Assembly: GCA_031973235.1 (NCBI GenBank)
Contig: DALYDM010000005.1
Location: 1 to 37,668, forward strand
DNA length: 37,668 nucleotides
Direction: 5' to 3'
Source of the DNA: JAGOQQ01 sp031973235
Lineage (GTDB): Bacteria; Patescibacteriota; Minisyncoccia; Phycocordibacterales; UBA9973
Within the stretch, counting starts at the first letter, position 1; the number at the start of each line of letters is the position of its first letter. Under the pieces are notes generated by a model. It saw only the letters and a program-made list of their open reading frames with translations, was not told where the DNA came from and did not search any database. The translations under genes and the position numbers were made by a program. Shown here piece by piece: positions 25,908-33,387 of the stretch.

Positions 25908-27182
25908 TTACTTTATTTCGAAACCGATATCTTTACTATAAAAAATATCATATCCAAACGCTCTTGCTACATCCTTTATTGCGTAATACTGTGCCTCAGA
26001 CATATTGAGTGAGTTTCCTCTACCTGGCTTCGGTGAAGTATACTCTTTAACTGCTTGAGCAAAAGCAACGTCTATGAGCTTAAGTTTTTCAATAAAAGAC
26101 TCAATGTGTTTGGTTTCCACAGAGCCAATCTCGGAAATAAAGAATCCGTCCTCTATTTTTTTACCAAGCAAATTGTCGCCACGAACATATGGTTTTATTG
26201 TTGCAGCTAGCTCTTGAAGTGCTTCATCGCTTGGCTTTTCGAGAAAATAAATACTAATCGAATCGTGACGTTCCGTTGGTGATGCGGCAGTTCCAGGTTG
26301 GCCGAATTTATAATTAGCTTTTATCTTTCCACTCGCAATAAGATCATCAAGTTTTTCAATCAGATCAGGAGTAACATTGACATTAAACGATCCTCGGGTG
26401 ACTGTATCTTCTCCCTTCTTAGGAAAAATTCCTCGATACATCCATTCAGTTTTCTTATTATCAACATCCACCTTCTTATTATTAAGTGCATTTTCCCACG
26501 TTTTATCTTCATCTGGATCAAATGGATATTCCGCGACTCTATATTTATTATATATATCCTGAAACAAAGCAGAAACGAGCTTTTTACGAGATTCTGGGTC
26601 TTCAATAGCATCAAAAAGTTTTTTATACAAATCTATAACAACCTGCTTTCTACCTTGCGAAACATATTTCACCAAACCTGCGATGAGATGATTCTCTTTC
26701 TCATTTTCTTCAAATGAATTAAGTTCTGATAATTTCGCAGAAAGTAATTCCTCAGAACCAATGCCAAGGTCTTTTCGAATCTGTTCCACTTTTAACTCAT
26801 CCGCAAGTTTCCCTTCTTTCATTTCTCTCGCCCCAGATTCTTTTTGCCTGAGATAATCTATAACTTTTTGTTTTCTTTCTTTCTCTTGTTTAGTTTTTTC
26901 CGGGTCAACATATTCAGGAATAGTCCAAATAAATTCAATTGTATCTGCATCCAAACCTTTATACTGAGAAGGAACTGATGGCACCTCGTCATTTTTAGCA
27001 ACTTCATCCTCTTCTATCCTTGATTCAGGTGTATGTTCTGATCCACTCAAACCCGCTTCAATTCCAGAAATAAAAGAAGGAGGCAAACCTTGCAGGACTG
27101 AATCTTTTGATTCTCCGCCTTTAATACGCGCAATGTATTCTTGAATTTTCCGCTCTGATCCGCTTTGTGGCTGTTTCTCCAT
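25908..27182 (-). CDS. Hypothetical protein, two-part, lineage-specific
   Basis: A 424-residue soluble protein, no signal or membrane segment. Residues 1-115 are charged and probably disordered. Residues about 115-230 are helical (KQKVIDYLRQKESG, KQVVIDLYKKLFDAIED). Residues about 260-390 form an alpha/beta domain: RGSFNVNVTPDLIEKLDDLI, KANYKFGQPG, RHDSISIYFLEKPSDEALQE, YVRGDNLLGKKIEDGFFIS. The order of a Lys strand, an Arg/Asp-Ser-Ile strand and a late Gly-rich strand recalls the HopA1-type effector fold, but this is a weak guess. A TAAAAT box ends 6 nt before the ATG at 27182. Confidence 0.6.
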   Translation of the reverse strand: MEKQPQSGSERKIQEYIARIKGGESKDSVLQGLPPSFISGIEAGLSGSEHTPESRIEEDEVAKNDEVPSVPSQYKGLDADTIEFIWTIPEYVDPEKTKQEKERKQKVIDYLRQKESGAREMKEGKLADELKVEQIRKDLGIGSEELLSAKLSELNSFEENEKENHLIAGLVKYVSQGRKQVVIDLYKKLFDAIEDPESRKKLVSALFQDIYNKYRVAEYPFDPDEDKTWENALNNKKVDVDNKKTEWMYRGIFPKKGEDTVTRGSFNVNVTPDLIEKLDDLIASGKIKANYKFGQPGTAASPTERHDSISIYFLEKPSDEALQELAATIKPYVRGDNLLGKKIEDGFFISEIGSVETKHIESFIEKLKLIDVAFAQAVKEYTSPKPGRGNSLNMSEAQYYAIKDVARAFGYDIFYSKDIGFEIK

Positions 27183-27432
27183 AACTATATTTTAACTTAA
27201 ATAAAATATTTAGGTAACAAACCTCCTCACAATTGTAATTACACAAGTCGCACCGTATTTATTTCCCAGCTGCGGAGACGGCGAGATTCACTGCGCCGCA
27301 AGATTTGTACATTTGCTCTGCTCATAACAAATCTAAGCTCCCAGTATGACTTTAAAATAATGACTGAAAGGAATATATTTTAAGAAATACCCATGTGGTA
27401 AAACTTCTCATCTCACAAATTTTCGCAATTGA
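27183..27432. other. Non-coding gap with a copy of the tRNA-Ser 3' end
   Basis: No convincing gene in either strand. It holds a 19-bp copy of the 3' end of the neighbouring tRNA-Ser gene (27271-27289) and an 8-bp hairpin (AGATTTGT/ACAAATCT, about 27300-27337). The remainder is AT-rich with no clear pattern. Confidence 0.55.
27271..27289 (-). repeat. Copy of the tRNA-Ser 3' end, att-like
   Basis: 19 bases identical to 27472-27490, which cover the last 17 nt of tRNA-Ser(GCU) plus 2 flanking bases. The copies are direct repeats 201 bp apart. The rest of the tRNA is absent at this copy, as in the second att site left by tRNA-targeting integration. Confidence 0.65.
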
Positions 27433-27470
27433 TACATAAAAACAGGAAAAAAATTTCCTGTTTTTATGTA
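27433..27470 (-). terminator. Hairpin after tRNA-Ser(GCU)
   Basis: Perfect 17-bp arms (27433-27449 and 27454-27470) around AAAA, 3 nt past the tRNA 3' end. The 3' arm has a T5 run. Probably the tRNA terminator. Confidence 0.65.
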
Positions 27471-27473
27471 TTG

Positions 27474-27560
27474 CGGAGACGGCGAGATTCGAACTCGCGG
27501 GGGCGATTAAACCCCGCCTCCTTAGCAAGGAGGTACCTTAAACCACTCAGACACGTCTCC
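27474..27560 (-). tRNA. tRNA-Ser(GCU)
   Basis: 87 nt, cloverleaf on the minus strand: acceptor GGAGACG/CGTCTCC, D arm with TGAGTGGTTTAAGG, anticodon stem CCTCC/GGAGG with loop TTGCTAA (anticodon GCU, codons AGC/AGU), long variable arm (GCGGGGTTTAATCGCCCCC), T loop TTCGAAT. The discriminator base is G73, the serine identity base. CCA is not encoded. It is divergent from the next tRNA-Ser. Confidence 0.95.
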
Positions 27561-27665
27561 ATTAAACATACGAACAATATCATATTTTGTGTATTTTTCC
27601 CATAAAAATTTCTAGTATTTATCAGTAGAAAAATCCTGAAATATATGATATATTCAATTTCAAAT

Positions 27666-27752
27666 GGAGGATTGGATGAGTGGTTTAAATCAACGGTTTA
27701 CTAAACCGTCGTTCCTTAATTGGAACCGTGAGTTCGAATCTCACATCCTCCG
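27666..27752 (+). tRNA. tRNA-Ser with ACU anticodon
   Basis: 87 nt: acceptor GGAGGAT/ATCCTCC, D arm GATGAGTGGTTTAAATC, anticodon stem ACGGT/ACCGT with loop TTACTAA, long variable arm (GTTCC/GGAAC), T arm GTGAG TTCGAAT CTCAC, discriminator G73; no CCA encoded. Long variable arm plus G73 say serine. The anticodon in the standard position is ACU, which would read AGU; A34 is very rare in bacterial tRNA-Ser. A TATATT box lies 11 nt upstream and a terminator follows, so it looks like an active gene. Confidence 0.88.
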
Positions 27753-27757
27753 CAAAC

Positions 27758-27795
27758 AATAAACCCCTTGAATTTCTCAAGGGGTTTATTTTATT
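27758..27795 (+). terminator. Bidirectional terminator between tRNA-Ser and a convergent gene
   Basis: Arms AATAAACCCCTTGA (27758-27771) and TCAAGGGGTTTATT (27777-27790), 5-nt loop, followed by TTATT on the plus strand. The convergent gene on the minus strand ends at 27796. Confidence 0.85.
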
Positions 27796-28353
27796 CTATT
27801 CAGTGATTTCTACTTGCTGCTTCATGAGATTGAAAAATTCAAATCTCTTATTGTTGAATTGCATAGTCTTCTCAACTTTTTCTTGACTGTTTGGCATTTT
27901 TGAAAGTGTATCTGCGAGTGATCGCAATTCTCCCAAAACTTCATTTCCCTTTTCACCAAGGTTGTATTTTGAAATCATTTTTTCATACCCAGCCAATGCA
28001 CTTGTTCCAAAATTTCCCAATCCTCCAAGCCCTGCATCAAAATTCACTTTGATATTCAAACTTTTTATATCTTCAGTAACAGTATTCAAGTCGATATTTC
28101 CTGACTCATTTGAGCCAAATATCTTCTCCTTAAATTTTTCAAAAAGTGTTTTTTTTACTTCTTGAATTTTTTCTTCATGTTCACGATTTTTTGATGTTTC
28201 TACTGAATGCATAACATGGGAGACATCTTGTGCTTTTTCTAGCGAAACTCCTCCCTCTACACCAACATGCCCCACAGCCTCATGAGCAAGATGCTCTTGT
28301 GCGGAAGACTTGTCCGGATTTGAAACTATTTTTTCCATTGACTCTTGATCCAT
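27796..28353 (-). CDS. Hypothetical protein, helical and charged
   Basis: A 185-residue soluble protein, no signal peptide. The first half is charged, with HLAHEAVGHVGVEGG and a coiled-coil-like stretch (REHEEKIQEVKKTLFEKFKE). The second half has VNFDAGLGGLGNFGTSAL and a helical end (LGELRSLADTLSKMPNSQEK). No family is recognised. A TGATATACT box (28383-28391) lies 29 nt before the ATG; an ATG five codons downstream is also possible. It is divergent from the small gene at 28439. Confidence 0.6.
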   Translation of the reverse strand: MDQESMEKIVSNPDKSSAQEHLAHEAVGHVGVEGGVSLEKAQDVSHVMHSVETSKNREHEEKIQEVKKTLFEKFKEKIFGSNESGNIDLNTVTEDIKSLNIKVNFDAGLGGLGNFGTSALAGYEKMISKYNLGEKGNEVLGELRSLADTLSKMPNSQEKVEKTMQFNNKRFEFFNLMKQQVEITE

Positions 28354-28382
28354 ATGTATATCAATTAGACTAATATACTAAA

Positions 28383-28391
28383 AGTATATCA
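28383..28391 (-). promoter_or_regulatory. Extended -10 promoter of the gene at 27796-28353
   Basis: TGATATACT on the minus strand, 29 nt before the ATG, the same extended -10 form seen at 45, 16513 and 24820. Here a short leader is expected rather than a leaderless mRNA. Confidence 0.4.
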
Positions 28392-28426
28392 TACATATTT
28401 CCTATTTTCTATTCCAGGAGAAAGTA

Positions 28427-28432
28427 TATAAT
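28427..28432 (+). promoter_or_regulatory. -10 element of the gene at 28439
   Basis: Perfect TATAAT, followed by GGTGTC and the ATG (6-nt gap, leaderless). The GGTGTC-ATGGA sequence is identical to that at the gene starting at 38. Confidence 0.55.
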
Positions 28433-28438
28433 GGTGTC

Positions 28439-28648
28439 ATGGAACAAGAACCACGACACAATGAAGAAATCACTGAAGGTTTCGATTATCAATCATTATC
28501 ACAAGAAGAACAATCAAGGTTGGTTACACTCAAATCTGGGCAAAAGGTTATTTTGACTCCTGACAACAATCCATCAAAGGCATTTGATCCGAAAACCGGA
28601 GAATTTATTGATATTTTACCCGATGACATATCTGAACAGCGGGCATAA
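28439..28648 (+). CDS. Small acidic hypothetical protein
   Basis: A 69-residue acidic protein: a charged N-terminus (EQEPRHNEEITEGFD), then SRLVTLKSGQKVILTPDNNP and KTGEFIDILPDDI, which suggest a few beta-strands. No family is recognised. A perfect TATAAT ends 6 nt before the ATG. It lies 22 bp before mscL and may be cotranscribed with it. Confidence 0.6.
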   Translation: MEQEPRHNEEITEGFDYQSLSQEEQSRLVTLKSGQKVILTPDNNPSKAFDPKTGEFIDILPDDISEQRA

Positions 28649-28670
28649 TTTTTAATCATAATTTTATTAT

Positions 28671-28982
28671 ATGAATCAACAACTTGCAGGTTTCGTAGAA
28701 TTTATTAGAAAACAAGGTGTGATAGGACTTGCTATCGGCTTCATCTTAGGAGGTGCTGTTTCAAAAACCGTCTCATCTCTTGTGGAAAATATTATCAACC
28801 CACTCATCGGTGCACTGCTCGGAAAAGTAAATCTTGCAGATAAGGTACTTGAAATGGGATCAGCAACACTAAAATATGGTGCTTTTATTTCAAGTATTAT
28901 TGATTTTGTGATAGTTGCTGCAGTGATATATTTTGGATTCAAAGCACTCAAGCTTGAGAAGCTTGATCTAAAAAAAGAATAG
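28671..28982 (+). CDS. mscL: Large-conductance mechanosensitive channel
   Basis: MscL opens a wide pore when membrane tension rises and releases solutes on osmotic downshock. At 103 residues it is short (many are 120-150), mainly because the periplasmic loop is small. Visible are the N-terminal amphipathic helix (GFVEFIRKQ), TM1 with GVIGLAIGFILGGAVSKTVSSLV, IINPLIGALLG, TM2 (YGAFISSIIDFVIVAAVIYF) and a basic C-terminal tail. It is 5 bp from the histidine kinase gene. Confidence 0.93.
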   Translation: MNQQLAGFVEFIRKQGVIGLAIGFILGGAVSKTVSSLVENIINPLIGALLGKVNLADKVLEMGSATLKYGAFISSIIDFVIVAAVIYFGFKALKLEKLDLKKE

Positions 28983-28987
28983 ACGCA

Positions 28988-29740
28988 ATGGAAGAAACTA
29001 TCAAACAACTCAAAGAAGAAAACGAAAAACTCAAAAAACTTAATTCTTTTAAGTCTGATGTTATTTCAATTAGTGCACACGAACTTCGTACTTCGCTTGG
29101 TGCTACAAAATGGCTACTTAAAATGTGTCTAGATGGAGACCTTGGCGTACTGACTGCCGATCAATCAAAGCTACTCAAAAAGGCATTTGAAAGTAACGAC
29201 CGAATGATTGGACTTGTAAATGAAATGCTTTCTATAAACCATACCGAAGAAGCGAGTCTTTCATACACCCCCCAGCCTACCGATATTATTTCACTTATAG
29301 ACAATATCGTATTTGATTTTGTTGGCGAATCATATAAACGAGGAGTGGAATTACTTTTTCTCAAACCTGAGAATCCTCCAAAAGTACTCCACGTAGATCA
29401 AGGAAAAATTCGATTTGTGATTCAAAACCTTATAGAAAACGCGATCAAGTATAGTAACGATGGCGACAGGGTCCTCATCACGCTTTCTGAAACACAAGAC
29501 ACCCTCATAATCTCAATCAAAGACACCGGCATTGGAATCCTTGATGAAGATAAATCAAAAATATTCGAAAAGTTTTTCCGTTCAAAAAATGCAAAGGAGA
29601 AAGAAGAGATTGGAACAGGGCTTGGACTTTATACTTCAAAGCGTATTATCGAAAAACATGGCGGGACGATGACATTTGAAAGCATGACTGGCCAAGGTAC
29701 AACATTCTCAGTCTCTCTGCCGTTTGAATCTCACTTGTGA
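28988..29740 (+). CDS. Soluble sensor-less histidine kinase
   Basis: A 250-residue kinase with no membrane segment and no sensor domain. A short coiled coil (about 1-20, EETIKQLKEENEKLKKLN) leads into the dimerisation domain with phospho-acceptor H31 in SISAHELRTSL. The ATPase domain has N box NLIENAIKYS, G1 DTGIGI, F box FEKFFRS and G2 GTGLGLY. It probably phosphorylates the response regulator encoded 36 bp downstream. The signal must come through protein contact or oligomer state. It follows mscL by 5 bp. Confidence 0.9.
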   Translation: MEETIKQLKEENEKLKKLNSFKSDVISISAHELRTSLGATKWLLKMCLDGDLGVLTADQSKLLKKAFESNDRMIGLVNEMLSINHTEEASLSYTPQPTDIISLIDNIVFDFVGESYKRGVELLFLKPENPPKVLHVDQGKIRFVIQNLIENAIKYSNDGDRVLITLSETQDTLIISIKDTGIGILDEDKSKIFEKFFRSKNAKEKEEIGTGLGLYTSKRIIEKHGGTMTFESMTGQGTTFSVSLPFESHL

Positions 29741-29746
29741 TATACT
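29738..29746 (+). promoter_or_regulatory. Possible promoter of the response regulator
   Basis: TGATATACT (extended -10) overlapping the kinase stop codon (TGA), 30 nt before the regulator ATG. It would allow extra regulator mRNA independent of mscL and the kinase. Confidence 0.4.
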
Positions 29747-29776
29747 CAACTTATATAAAGATAATTTCAAGAAACT

Positions 29777-30145
29777 ATGAGCAAAAAAGTACTTATTGTT
29801 GAAGATGATACATTTCTGAAAAATCTCGCTTCAACAAAACTAACAAAAGAAGGATTCGAAGTCCTCTCAGCAGGAAGTGTTGAGGAGCTTGATACGATTA
29901 TTGAATCCCACACACCAGACATAATACTACTTGATCTTCTCTTGCCAGGGACAGACGGGTTTGGAATTCTAAAAAAGATACGAGAAAACATCAAACTCAC
30001 ACAAACACCAGTTATCATTTTCTCAAACCTCAGTGAAGAAAAGGATATTGCGCAAGCAAAAGCTCTCGGTGCAAATCATTTTATGATAAAGTCCAACTTC
30101 ACACTAGATGAAATCGTTTCAAAAATAAAGGAAATTCTCGGGTAA
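29777..30145 (+). CDS. Single-domain response regulator
   Basis: A 122-residue CheY-like receiver without output domain. Acidic residues VEDD (9-11 region), phospho-acceptor D53 in ILLDLLLP, switch region IIFSN, and Lys in FMIKSN. It resembles the regulator in the pilus operon at the switch region (xSN and xIKxN), so both may share one kinase or one target. It pairs with the kinase just upstream and ends at a terminator. Confidence 0.88.
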   Translation: MSKKVLIVEDDTFLKNLASTKLTKEGFEVLSAGSVEELDTIIESHTPDIILLDLLLPGTDGFGILKKIRENIKLTQTPVIIFSNLSEEKDIAQAKALGANHFMIKSNFTLDEIVSKIKEILG

Positions 30146-30151
30146 CACACT

Positions 30152-30188
30152 CAAAACCGTCCACAACAATGTGGACGGTTTTGTTAAT
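30152..30188 (+). terminator. Terminator after the kinase/regulator unit
   Basis: Perfect 13-bp arms (30152-30164 and 30171-30183), 6-nt loop, core CCGTCCAC/GTGGACGG, then TTTTGTT on the plus strand. Confidence 0.85.
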
Positions 30189-30230
30189 TTGGGCACCTCA
30201 CCCAAAATGGCGTAAGTGTTTAAGAAAAGG

Positions 30231-30236
30231 TACAAT
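30231..30236 (+). promoter_or_regulatory. -10 element of the cupredoxin-like gene and recG
   Basis: TACAAT ending 8 nt before the ATG at 30245. No strong -35 is seen. recG follows the first gene by 8 nt, so it is probably on the same mRNA. Confidence 0.4.
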
Positions 30237-30244
30237 ACGTGTAT

Positions 30245-30733
30245 ATGAACACACTCTTAAAAATAGTCCTCATATGTCTGATTGTCGCAGGAATATACTA
30301 TGTCACACGAGATTCCACAGTGCATATCCAAAACGAAACAACACCTCAATCGACCCAAAACACAGACGAAATTCCCGCAACACCATCACCAGAAGGAGAT
30401 GACTCTGTAATTCTAAACGAAGACCAAGGAGAAGCTTCGTCAAATTCTCTTGGGAAAGAAATAACTCTTCCACAAGAAAACGCTACATGGACAATATCAT
30501 ATTCAAACACTGGATTCTCACCTAAAACTTTGACAATAAAAAAAGGAGATAGTGTGCGCTTTGTAAACAACAGTGATATTGATCTATGGATTGATTCAGA
30601 TACTTCACTACTTGATTCAAATCGCCCTCTTATCTCTGGTGAGATGTTCTCGTATACATTTTCAACATCAGGAAACTGGGATTTCTTCAACAAATCAAAA
30701 ACATCATCAACCGGAACAATTCAAGTGAAATAA
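30245..30733 (+). CDS. Membrane-anchored cupredoxin-like protein without copper ligands
   Basis: A 162-residue protein. An N-terminal membrane helix (LLKIVLICLIVAGIYYV), a Thr/Pro/Asp-rich linker (about 22-75), then a cupredoxin fold: GFSPKTLTIKKGDSVRFVNN, FSYTFSTSGNWDFF, TGTIQVK. The usual copper ligands (His after the NN turn, Cys-His-Met in the last loop) are missing: the positions read NNSDIDLWIDSD and GNWDFFNKSK. It is probably a structural or binding module outside the membrane. The ATG at 30245 is chosen over a GTG two codons earlier because of the promoter spacing. Confidence 0.75.
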   Translation: MNTLLKIVLICLIVAGIYYVTRDSTVHIQNETTPQSTQNTDEIPATPSPEGDDSVILNEDQGEASSNSLGKEITLPQENATWTISYSNTGFSPKTLTIKKGDSVRFVNNSDIDLWIDSDTSLLDSNRPLISGEMFSYTFSTSGNWDFFNKSKTSSTGTIQVK

Positions 30734-30741
30734 TATACAGT

Positions 30742-33348
30742 ATGAATCTTTATGATCCAATCGAAAAACATTTTCGAATTGATGAACAACAAAAAAAGGC
30801 ACTCACACGAATCAAGCTTCACACTATCGAAGACATTCTTCGGTATTTCCCTACTCGATATGGCGATCTTTCAACCATTAAATCAATAAGTGATGCAGTA
30901 AAAGGTGAGATGATAACCATCTACGGAACAATCACTGCACCAAAAACAAAAAAATCATTTCGCACGAAAATTCCAATGGCAGAAGCATGGATTGAAGACC
31001 TTTCAGGAAAAATGAAAGTGATGTGGTTCAACCAAGCATACATTGCAAAAATGTTAAAGGATGGCGATACAGTAAAAATCACAGGAAAAGTATCGGAAGG
31101 TAGTGGTGGACTTTATCTTACAAATCCAGAATTTGAAAAAACTCCAGATCTCCCTATCGATTCACATTCGTCGCTTTTTGGAGACGATTCACTCTCGCAT
31201 GAAGTATTTGGATACCCGATCTATCCAGAAACAAAACATATCACTTCAAAATGGCTTTATCACGCAATTGACAGAATATTTAAATCTGGAATTCTCGACA
31301 CGCTTGAGGAATACATTCCTGAATCAATTCTCAAAAAATACAATCTTCCACCACTCTCAACTGCCTATGTTTGGGTCCACACTCCAAAGAAAAAAGAGCA
31401 TGCAGAAGTCGCGCGAAAGCGTTTTGCATTTGAAGAAGTATTTGTCATCCAACTCAAAAAACAACAAGACAAAAAGATTTTCAGAGAAAACAACGCATTC
31501 TCTGTCACCACCACAGCAAAAGACACCGATGCATTTATTTCTCGATTCCCTTTCACACTAACACCTGGACAACAAAAATCTATTGATACCATTCTCAAAG
31601 ATCTCAAGAAAAACCATCCGATGGCACGATTACTTGAAGGTGATGTGGGTAGTGGAAAGACTGCAGTTGCCGCAGTGGTATCTCACGCTATTATTTCAAG
31701 TCGACCAAACAATCAAACATTTGGTTCACTTCAGGTTGCATACATGGCACCAACAGAAATACTTGCGACACAACTTTTCGAAAACTTCATCACCTATTTC
31801 AGACACACAGGAATATCAATTGCACTTATGACCGGAAGTGGGTGTAGAAAATTTCCTTCAAAGGTCAATCCCGATTCTTGGACTGCAATTTCAAAACCTC
31901 AACTCATGAAGTGGATCGCATCTGGAGATATACCTATCGTTATTGGTACTCATGCACTCATCCAAAAAAGTGTGAAATTTAAACACCTCGCACTAGTCAT
32001 CATCGACGAACAACACAGATTTGGTACAAACCAACGCTTCCTACTCGCGCGAGGAAAAAAGCACGAGCGAGATCACGAAATTAAAACTACAGGCAAAGCT
32101 GGGTACAATTTTTTAGATTACAAGGATACACTTTATAGAATAAAATCTGTACTTGAAACTTGTCATAGAACACTTATTTCACATTCATTCAAATCAAACA
32201 GTGTTGACATTCGAGAAGTTTTTGAATTAACCCATATTCCTTTCACACAAAGCATTATCATTCCTCCAAAAACAAAAATTCAACATCCAATTACTATTGA
32301 TTTTGTTGTTGATAAAAAAATTTTTGTCATGATAAATGACAAAGTAATGAATATAGAGAAGAAGAAAAAAGAAATGCTTCGCGCATTAAAACACAGTCGT
32401 GTATATATTGGAATCATTGTCACACCAACAGAACAGAAAATTGATATTCAGAAAGTTGTTCTTGAAAAACTTGAAGAGAAGGACACTTCTTCACGAGAAG
32501 AAACAACACTCATGCCACATTTACTTTCTATGACAGCCACACCTATCCCTCGAACTCTCGCACTTACAATTTATGGAGACCTTGATGTAAGTATTATTGA
32601 TCAAATGCCAAGCGGTAGAAAGCCAATTATCACAGAAATCATTGGTGCCGATGACAGAGAAAAAACTTACGACCATATCAAAACTGAAATGAAAAATGGC
32701 AGACAACTCTATGTAATCTGCCCTCGAATCAACGATCCTGATCCAGATCAAGAAATGGCACTTCAAGTGAAATCTGTGACAAGTGAAGCCGAAAGACTTT
32801 CTAAGGAAGTATTTAAAGGTTCAAAAATCGGAATACTTCATTCAAAAATGACCAAAGAAAAGAAAGAAGAAATAATGCAATCATTTTCTCGGCATGAAAT
32901 AGACATACTTGTTGCAACTTCAGTGGTTGAAGTAGGAGTGAACGTACCAAATGCGACGATGATAATTATTGAAGGTGCAGAAAGATTTGGACTCGCTCAA
33001 CTTCACCAGCTTCGCGGGCGTGTTATTCGAGGAAATCATCAAGCGTATTGTTATCTTTTTGCAGACGCAAAAACTCAAAAAACTCTTGATAGATTAAAGG
33101 CTCTTAAAACAGCAAAAAACGGATTTGAACTTTCTGAGCTCGACTTGCAACTTCGCGGTGCAGGAGAACTTGGTGGTGGAAAACAATGGGGTATCACAGA
33201 TCTCGGAATGGAAGCAATCAAAAATCTAAAGATGGTCGAGGCTGCAAGAGATGAAGCTCTGACAATAATCGAAAATGACAGAGGATTGGAATCATACCCT
33301 GTATTGAAAGAAAAAATTTCAAAGTTTGAGACATTTCACTTTGAATAA
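30742..33348 (+). CDS. recG: ATP-dependent DNA helicase RecG with inserted GxxE-like domain
   Basis: RecG reverses stalled replication forks and processes branched DNA. The 868 residues exceed the usual about 690. Visible: N-terminal wedge/OB domain (VKGEMITIYGTITAPK), Walker A LEGDVGSGKTAVAA with K306, DEQHRFG at 422-428, MTATPIPRTLALTIYGDLD after 595, QLHQLRGRVIRG and the C-terminal RecG motif LDLQLRGAGELGG. Between DEQH and TATP there is an extra segment of about 150 residues (about 440-590; bases about 32059-32512). It resembles GxxE/PDDEXK_3 proteins: LDYKDTLYRIKSVLE, HIPFTQSIIIPPK, ITIDFVVDKKIFV (D520), SRVYIGIIVTPTE. The catalytic ELK position reads MIND, so the insert is probably not a nuclease. 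Helicase motifs are intact. Confidence 0.95.
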   Translation: MNLYDPIEKHFRIDEQQKKALTRIKLHTIEDILRYFPTRYGDLSTIKSISDAVKGEMITIYGTITAPKTKKSFRTKIPMAEAWIEDLSGKMKVMWFNQAYIAKMLKDGDTVKITGKVSEGSGGLYLTNPEFEKTPDLPIDSHSSLFGDDSLSHEVFGYPIYPETKHITSKWLYHAIDRIFKSGILDTLEEYIPESILKKYNLPPLSTAYVWVHTPKKKEHAEVARKRFAFEEVFVIQLKKQQDKKIFRENNAFSVTTTAKDTDAFISRFPFTLTPGQQKSIDTILKDLKKNHPMARLLEGDVGSGKTAVAAVVSHAIISSRPNNQTFGSLQVAYMAPTEILATQLFENFITYFRHTGISIALMTGSGCRKFPSKVNPDSWTAISKPQLMKWIASGDIPIVIGTHALIQKSVKFKHLALVIIDEQHRFGTNQRFLLARGKKHERDHEIKTTGKAGYNFLDYKDTLYRIKSVLETCHRTLISHSFKSNSVDIREVFELTHIPFTQSIIIPPKTKIQHPITIDFVVDKKIFVMINDKVMNIEKKKKEMLRALKHSRVYIGIIVTPTEQKIDIQKVVLEKLEEKDTSSREETTLMPHLLSMTATPIPRTLALTIYGDLDVSIIDQMPSGRKPIITEIIGADDREKTYDHIKTEMKNGRQLYVICPRINDPDPDQEMALQVKSVTSEAERLSKEVFKGSKIGILHSKMTKEKKEEIMQSFSRHEIDILVATSVVEVGVNVPNATMIIIEGAERFGLAQLHQLRGRVIRGNHQAYCYLFADAKTQKTLDRLKALKTAKNGFELSELDLQLRGAGELGGGKQWGITDLGMEAIKNLKMVEAARDEALTIIENDRGLESYPVLKEKISKFETFHFE

Positions 33349-33384
33349 AATTACACCGCAACTAAGCGGTGTAATTTTATTCAA
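33341..33384 (+). terminator. Terminator after recG, bidirectional
   Basis: Perfect 19-bp arms (33341-33359 and 33366-33384), 6-nt loop, core TTACACCGC/GCGGTGTAA, with AT-rich outer parts. It contains the recG stop codon and ends 4 bp before the stop of the convergent gene. Confidence 0.85.
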
Positions 33385-33387
33385 AGA

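Noticed and set aside
26298..26717. 139-residue plus-strand frame
   Set aside because: Antisense to the hypothetical gene 25908-27182, rich in Ile/Phe as expected of a reverse-frame artefact in AT-rich DNA.
27271..27289. Second tRNA gene
   Set aside because: Only the 3' end is present; no D arm, anticodon arm or 5' acceptor strand is nearby.
31103..31561. 152-residue frame within recG
   Set aside because: Alternate frame of a well-supported helicase gene; no own start signals.
32059..32512. Intein in RecG
   Set aside because: No Cys/Ser at the start, no terminal HN and no intein blocks; the GxxE-like pattern explains it better.
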